Shown here: one piece after another, positions 60,140-64,000 of the stretch
Layout of the letters: every line of letters begins with the position of its first letter
Numbering within the stretch: the stretch's first letter is position 1
NCBI RefSeq assembly: GCF_000772045.1
Contig: NZ_CP009754.1
Span: forward strand, 1,550,001-1,614,000
Reading direction: 5' to 3'
DNA: 64,000 nt
DNA from: Streptomyces sp. CCM_MD2014
GTDB taxonomy: Bacteria; Actinomycetota; Actinomycetes; Streptomycetales; Streptomycetaceae
Made by a program: the position numbers and the translations under genes
The notes under the pieces: model-generated
Told to the model about the DNA's origin: nothing
Database searches by the model: none
Seen by the model: the letters and a program-made list of their open reading frames with translations, nothing else

Positions 60140-61254
60140 TGCCCCACACCCCCGAACCCGACGAAGACGACCTTGACGCCGTCCCACCGCCCCAGCCGGT
60201 GTTCCACGTCGAGCAGGCCCTCCTGGGGGCTCTCCTCCTCGACCCGCACCGCCTGGACGACGTGAACGGCATCGCCGCCGACTCGTTCTCCACCGCCGCG
60301 CACGCCGCCCTGTATGCCGCGATCAGTACCCTGCCGCGGCCCGATCCCGCCGAGCACGCGAAGAACACCACGTGGCTCGACCGCGTACTCGCTACCGCCC
60401 TGGAGGAGGCGCGCGGACTGACCGCTTCCTACCTGCACGCCCTCGTTCAGGTCTGCCCCTGGCCCCGCCACGCCCCCGCGTACGCCCGGATGGTCGAGGC
60501 CGAGCACGCCCGCCGTCGCCTGCTGACGGCCGCCGAACGCCTCGTCCACACCGTCCACGACGCCTCCGTCCCGCACCCTGTCCAGACAGCGCTCGCCGAG
60601 GCGGATGCACTTGCCGCGGTCGTGGACGACATCGCGAACCGCTTCCCCCCGCGCTCCGGTGTCCTTCCCCGCACCCCGGCACCTCCTCCCACCGCCGCCG
60701 ACGACACCGAGGCGGTCGAGGAGGAGCAGCTCCTGCTCGCGACCGCCACCGCCCGCCCGGACGACATCGACGCCGTCCGGTGGCTGCTCCCCGACGACCT
60801 CACCCTGCCCCTGCACGCCGGCCTGTGGCAGTGCCTGACCACCCTCGCCCGCCGCGACGAGCCCATCGACCCCGTCACCGTCCTGTGGGAAGCCCAGCAG
60901 CGCGGCCTGCTCGACTACGGCCGTGAACCAGGCGAGGTCCTGCGCATGCTGGCCGAACCCGCCGGATCCGTCGAGCACTGGGCCGAACGCGCCCTGCGGC
61001 GCTCCCTGCTGGCAACGGCCGAACACACCGGACGGCGCGTCGAGGCGTACGCCGGCGACTCGGCGAACACCCCCTTCCAGCTCGTCGCCGGGGCCCGTCG
61101 CGCTCTCGCTGACATCGCCGCCGTCCGCACCCGCTGGCAGCACGCCGCCGGAGCCACTCCGCCGCAGCAGCGGCGAGCGGCCCCTGCCACCCGCGCCGGC
61201 CCGCCGACCACCACGGCCGCACACGCCGCCCGGCCCACACGAGCAACCCGATAA
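60139..61254 (+). CDS. DnaB N-terminal-domain protein without helicase domain
   Basis: This 371-residue protein starts at ATG 60139, sharing the A of the previous TGA. It has two DnaB-N-like units. The first is HVEQALLGALLLDPHRLDDV with IAADSFSTAAHAALYAAIST. The second is EEEQLLLATATARPDDIDAV, WLLPDDLTLPLHAGLWQCLT and TVLWEAQQRGLLD. No RecA-type helicase domain or Walker motif follows; instead there is a Pro/Ala/Arg tail. It may bind primase or a host helicase, as helicase loaders and decoys do. A replication link is inferred. Confidence 0.75.
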   Translation: MPHTPEPDEDDLDAVPPPQPVFHVEQALLGALLLDPHRLDDVNGIAADSFSTAAHAALYAAISTLPRPDPAEHAKNTTWLDRVLATALEEARGLTASYLHALVQVCPWPRHAPAYARMVEAEHARRRLLTAAERLVHTVHDASVPHPVQTALAEADALAAVVDDIANRFPPRSGVLPRTPAPPPTAADDTEAVEEEQLLLATATARPDDIDAVRWLLPDDLTLPLHAGLWQCLTTLARRDEPIDPVTVLWEAQQRGLLDYGREPGEVLRMLAEPAGSVEHWAERALRRSLLATAEHTGRRVEAYAGDSANTPFQLVAGARRALADIAAVRTRWQHAAGATPPQQRRAAPATRAGPPTTTAAHAARPTRATR

Positions 61255-61265
61255 CTCCCGATTAC

Positions 61266-61299
61266 GCCGGTGGCCGGGCCCGCGAGTCCGGCCACCGGC
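61266..61299 (+). terminator. Hairpin after the DnaB-N gene
   Basis: GCCGGTGGCCGG pairs perfectly with CCGGCCACCGGC across a ten-base loop, 12 bases after the stop at 61254. It fits a Rho-independent terminator of the U-less Streptomyces kind. Confidence 0.65.
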
Positions 61300-61319
61300 A
61301 GAACGGATGAGACCCCCAC

Positions 61320-62687
61320 GTGACTGCCTCCATCGACGCCCATGTCCGCCTCGACACCCACCCCACTCACCCGAGCGCCGTGCAAGCCCACCTGACCGGC
61401 ACCCAGGCCCACGTCGCCTCCACGGCTCTGGAGGCTGCCGGCTGGAGTGCCGCCGCCACAAACGTCCTGGTCCTGGCCCGCATCGATCACGAGGAGCCCT
61501 ACTGGGCCGCCGACGCCGCCCAGCACCTGACCGCCGAAGGCATCACCGTCGAGATCACCCCACGGCTCCAGGAGGCCATCGACGAGGAATGGACCTGGCC
61601 GAACTACCCGATGCCCTGGTGCACGCGCAGCGAAATCCGCGAGGTCTCCAACCAGGCGCAGAAGATCCACGACGACATCCGCAACGGCCACCTCCTGATA
61701 CACGCCCACGCCCACGACGGCCACACCACCGTCGCGGTCGGCACATACCTCCACCAGGGCGGCAAGACCGTCTACCTCCACGGCGAGGACCATCTGCGTC
61801 AGATCGCCGACACCTTCGACTCACCCGCGGAAGCACTGGTGGCCTTCGAGAACGCCCACGCGGCCGAAATGCGCCCCGGCCCAGCGCCCCTGACCGACAC
61901 CGAACGCGCCGCCACCGCAGCGCGTTCCGTCTTCGACATCACCACAGCCAAGCCCGAACCGCCCCGCCCCCAGCTGGAGGCCGTCCCTATCTACCTGGCC
62001 GATGCCGACGACCACGACGCCCTCCTCGACACCTTCCTCGACACGCACGGCGAGTTCGAAAAGTGGCGCACCTGGTCCGATGAAACGACCCACGCCATCC
62101 ACGAAACGCAGACCCTGCGCATCGAACGCGTCCACGAAACCCAGGCCCGCGAGACCGCCTGGACCGTAGCCGCCTACGAAACGCCTGTCTCCGACCGCAT
62201 GTGGCACCTCACCGCGAGCGGCGCCACCCCCGCCCCAGTACTGCAGAATCTGCTGAACCACCTCGCCGACGGAGACGGCTGGGACACGGTCATCGGCGTC
62301 CCAGTGGGCGAGAGGACGGTCACCACAGCCACGCAGCCGCTCACTGAGGCCGGGTGGAAGCACACCCTGACAGGGCACGGGATCCGGTGGACGTCCCCCG
62401 ACGGGCAGGCAGGCGTCCGGTTTGACCCACTGACCGCGCAGGCCCCCCAGAGCCCAGCCACCTGGACCATCTGGGCCGGCCCCGACCCGGACCGGCCCAC
62501 CTGGGCCATCACCGCGTCCCCGCACACCCCGAGTTCGCTACTGGCCGACCTCTCCGAAACTCTCGCCCACGAGACCGGCACACGCCAGCCCCAGCCGGGC
62601 CGCCGCGATCACAGGACCCGCCTCGCAGCCAGTGCGCCGGCGGCTCCGGCGGTCACGGCCGGCCGACCCGCCAGCCGTTCACGCTGA
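61320..62687 (+). CDS. Large DUF317-like multi-domain protein
   Basis: The 455-residue protein starts at GTG 61320. The first ~220 residues hold DAHVRLDTHPTHPSAVQAHL, VASTALEAAGWSAAATNVLV and YLHQGGKTVYLHGEDHLRQI. The middle has TAWTVAAYETPVSDRMWHLT. The last ~130 residues are DUF317-like: TQPLTEAGWKHTLTGHGIRW, TSPDGQAGVRFDPLTAQAP and WAITASPHTPSSLLADLSET. It is thus a composite of an unrecognised N-terminal part and a DUF317 unit. Repeat copy 3 lies 22 bases after its stop. Function unknown. Confidence 0.65.
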   Translation: MTASIDAHVRLDTHPTHPSAVQAHLTGTQAHVASTALEAAGWSAAATNVLVLARIDHEEPYWAADAAQHLTAEGITVEITPRLQEAIDEEWTWPNYPMPWCTRSEIREVSNQAQKIHDDIRNGHLLIHAHAHDGHTTVAVGTYLHQGGKTVYLHGEDHLRQIADTFDSPAEALVAFENAHAAEMRPGPAPLTDTERAATAARSVFDITTAKPEPPRPQLEAVPIYLADADDHDALLDTFLDTHGEFEKWRTWSDETTHAIHETQTLRIERVHETQARETAWTVAAYETPVSDRMWHLTASGATPAPVLQNLLNHLADGDGWDTVIGVPVGERTVTTATQPLTEAGWKHTLTGHGIRWTSPDGQAGVRFDPLTAQAPQSPATWTIWAGPDPDRPTWAITASPHTPSSLLADLSETLAHETGTRQPQPGRRDHRTRLAASAPAAPAVTAGRPASRSR

Positions 62688-62709
62688 TCATCACCCCCGC
62701 ACGAGCGGG

Positions 62710-62767
62710 GCAACATAGCTTGGGATCGCCGGTTGGCCAAACCGGCGATCCCACGCACCATAGATAG
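62710..62767 (+). repeat. Three-copy hairpin element, copy 3
   Basis: GCAACATAGC is followed by a 13-bp stem (GGGATCGCCGGTT, loop GGCCA, AACCGGCGATCCC) and then ACCATAGATAG. It lies between two convergent genes. The stem is longer than in copies 1 and 2 but keeps the same position and loop size. Confidence 0.85.
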
Positions 62768-62865
62768 TCCACCGCCACGCCCTGCCCGCACGTCGAGAGG
62801 CTCCTCCCACGACCGCAGACACCACACGTAGCGCAGCCCGTCACGAGGCCGGGAGCGCCGGGCGA

Positions 62866-63762
62866 TCACGCCGCCGCGTAGCTCGCCCGGAACAAGTCCT
62901 GCGCCCGCTCCACGTCCCTCAGCGTACGGAGCTGGACCTCCAGATCACCCGTGCCGTGGTGACCGAGACCGGACACGTCCCGAGTGAAGCCCGGAACAAG
63001 ATCGACGTTCTTCGGATCGACCTTCAGATAGACCAGCAGCTTGCTTCGCTGCGGCGGGCACAGGCAGGCAAAGTTGCGCAGCCGCTGATACGCCCGGTAG
63101 GTCTTGCGCTCCACCCGGTTCACACCATCCCCGAGCCCGAGCAGGACCTCGTCGACCGCACCCGCCAACTCGCGCATCGCCGCGCCCTGGACATCAGCCG
63201 CCGACTGGGCAACCGCCTGGCGCCGTGCCCGACGGGCCACCTGCACGCCGCCGCTCACGGAGGCCACGGTCTCAAGCCCGAGCAGGTCCCTGCCGAAGAG
63301 TCGGTAGCGAACCAGGTCGATCGACCTCCGGTGCTCGCGCACGGCATGCACGTCGTAGCGGGTGAAGTCGCCGGCGATGCAGATCAGGCGTGGTCCGCTC
63401 CACAGGACCTGGGACGCGGCCGTCACCCCGAGCCGGTCGCGGACCAGGTGCTCGAACTCCGCCCGGTGGTCCATCAGCCAGGCCAGGTAGAACAGGCCCT
63501 GGTTGATGACGCCGGCGTCCGTGCCGCGCTTGTACTCAATGATGACCGGCGATCCGTTCTCGTCCAGCCCGAGCGAGTCGATCCGGCCCCCGTGGGCGGG
63601 CCCCGTGCTGTACTCGCTCGCCAGGAAGCGGACGCCCAGCAGCGTCTCCATGTGCGCCTCGACGAGAGCCTGCACATCGGCCTCGATCTCAGCAAGACGC
63701 GGCATGACCTCCGTCATGCCGCTGTTCGTCGTGTCCGTGCGGAACAGCTTCAGGCCCGACAC
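62866..63762 (-). CDS. PD-(D/E)XK nuclease-like protein (NucS/DUF5655 type)
   Basis: This 298-residue protein starts at GTG 63762, behind GAGGAGG at good spacing. The nuclease region is HGGRIDSLGLDENGSPVIIE followed by YKRGTDAGVINQ, giving the D...ExK of the PD-(D/E)XK superfamily as in NucS and DUF91-like proteins. The C-terminal half (TYRAYQRLRNFACLCPPQRS, LLVYLKVDPKNVDLVPGFTR) matches the DUF5655-type end. It would cut or bind unusual DNA ends. It is on the minus strand, convergent with the preceding genes, and may be outside the element. Confidence 0.8.
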   Translation of the reverse strand: MSGLKLFRTDTTNSGMTEVMPRLAEIEADVQALVEAHMETLLGVRFLASEYSTGPAHGGRIDSLGLDENGSPVIIEYKRGTDAGVINQGLFYLAWLMDHRAEFEHLVRDRLGVTAASQVLWSGPRLICIAGDFTRYDVHAVREHRRSIDLVRYRLFGRDLLGLETVASVSGGVQVARRARRQAVAQSAADVQGAAMRELAGAVDEVLLGLGDGVNRVERKTYRAYQRLRNFACLCPPQRSKLLVYLKVDPKNVDLVPGFTRDVSGLGHHGTGDLEVQLRTLRDVERAQDLFRASYAAA

Positions 63763-63970
63763 CTTCCCCTCCTCGGCTCGGTGATCACCAACGCCGACGG
63801 GGTGCGGGATTGTTTCCGCGAGAGCCTTCGGGGGCGTGAAGATAGTGTGAGACCCTACGTACTGCTCGACCAGGGAGCTCGCGCCCCCCGGTGACCGGGA
63901 ATCCACGATTCCCCCATGTGTCCCCCGCGACCTGGGGGACAGCTCCCGGAAGCTGCGTTTACGCAGGTCA

Positions 63971-64000
63971 GCCCCCGTAGCTCAGCGGATAGAGCACGTG
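63971..64000 (+). tRNA. tRNA gene, 5' end only (perhaps tRNA-Arg)
   Basis: GCCCCCGTAGCTCAGCGGAT followed by AGAGCA is an acceptor arm and D-arm in the correct order and spacing; the window ends inside the gene. The GCCCCCGTAGCTCAG opening is typical of actinobacterial arginine tRNAs, but the anticodon is not visible. tRNA genes are common attachment sites for integrating elements. Confidence 0.7.

Noticed and set aside
62684..62709. ATCACCCCCGCACGAGCGGGG resembles half of a type I-E CRISPR repeat
   Set aside because: It occurs once, without spacers or cas genes; it is a simple GC hairpin near a stop codon.

Overview
The window is very GC-rich, uses many GTG and TTG starts, and is packed with gene families typical of Streptomyces mobile DNA (SCO6880-type transfer proteins, DUF317 proteins, C40 peptidase, DUF6112-like protein). 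It is best read as part of a Streptomyces conjugative element (integrative element or large plasmid) that has itself been invaded by other mobile elements. Almost all backbone genes lie on the plus strand, often with 4-nt stop/start overlaps.

Layout. (1) 1-10.3 kb: a type IV secretion-like transfer module. It has a 5'-truncated C40 peptidase, a small two-TM protein, a VirB8-like protein, a VirB6/TrbL-like polytopic protein, an SCO6880-family protein, a VirB4-like ATPase and several accessory proteins including a lipoprotein. (2) 10.36-10.92 kb and 29.51-29.70 kb: two halves of one family-2 glycosyltransferase gene. They are separated by an ~18.6-kb inserted element (about 10,919-29,512). Its right end carries three overlapping tyrosine-recombinase genes plus a small DUF6262-like coiled-coil gene. 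Its cargo is a second glycosyltransferase, a CsoR/CstR-type regulator with four matching operators, a persulfide/sulfite module (persulfide dioxygenase-rhodanese, rhodanese, TauE exporter, rhodanese-DUF2892, DUF302), a DsbA-CcdA thiol-redox module, and two DUF2243-CtaG pairs, one of them frameshifted. The 12.0-13.0 kb stretch and 16.35 kb hold decayed copies of the same genes. (3) 29.7-48.7 kb: backbone resumes with small accessory proteins, a MoxR ATPase plus metallopeptidase-like/VWA protein, a relaxase-like protein that has lost its histidine motif, and an array of shuffled small domains including tandem DUF317 proteins. It ends with the VirD4/TraG coupling ATPase. (4) 48.2-50.4 kb: an IS110-family element splits another accessory gene. 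(5) 50.4-54.6 kb: more accessory genes, including a TrpA-like protein. (6) 54.0-58.9 kb: a PP-loop (PAPS-reductase-like) gene split exactly at a CxxC codon by a 3.9-kb Tn554-like element with two tyrosine recombinases. (7) 58.9-64.0 kb: a C5-cytosine methyltransferase, a DnaB-N-only protein, another DUF317-like protein, a PD-(D/E)XK nuclease on the minus strand, and the first 30 nt of a tRNA gene at the edge.

How it fits together. The first and fourth regions supply the mating machinery (VirB4, VirB6, VirB8-like, peptidoglycan hydrolase, coupling protein). The many small proteins between them look like an accessory region that evolves by duplication and domain shuffling. The 18.6-kb insertion adds sulfide/persulfide detoxification under one regulator. 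The most unusual signal is a 57-58-bp element present three times (23,299; 36,533; 62,710): conserved outer boxes flank a hairpin whose stem differs between copies with compensating changes. A second oddity is that at least seven genes seem to start at near-cognate codons (CTG, ATT, ATC, ACG, GTA) behind Shine-Dalgarno-like sequences. All functional calls rest on reading motifs by eye; no database search was run.
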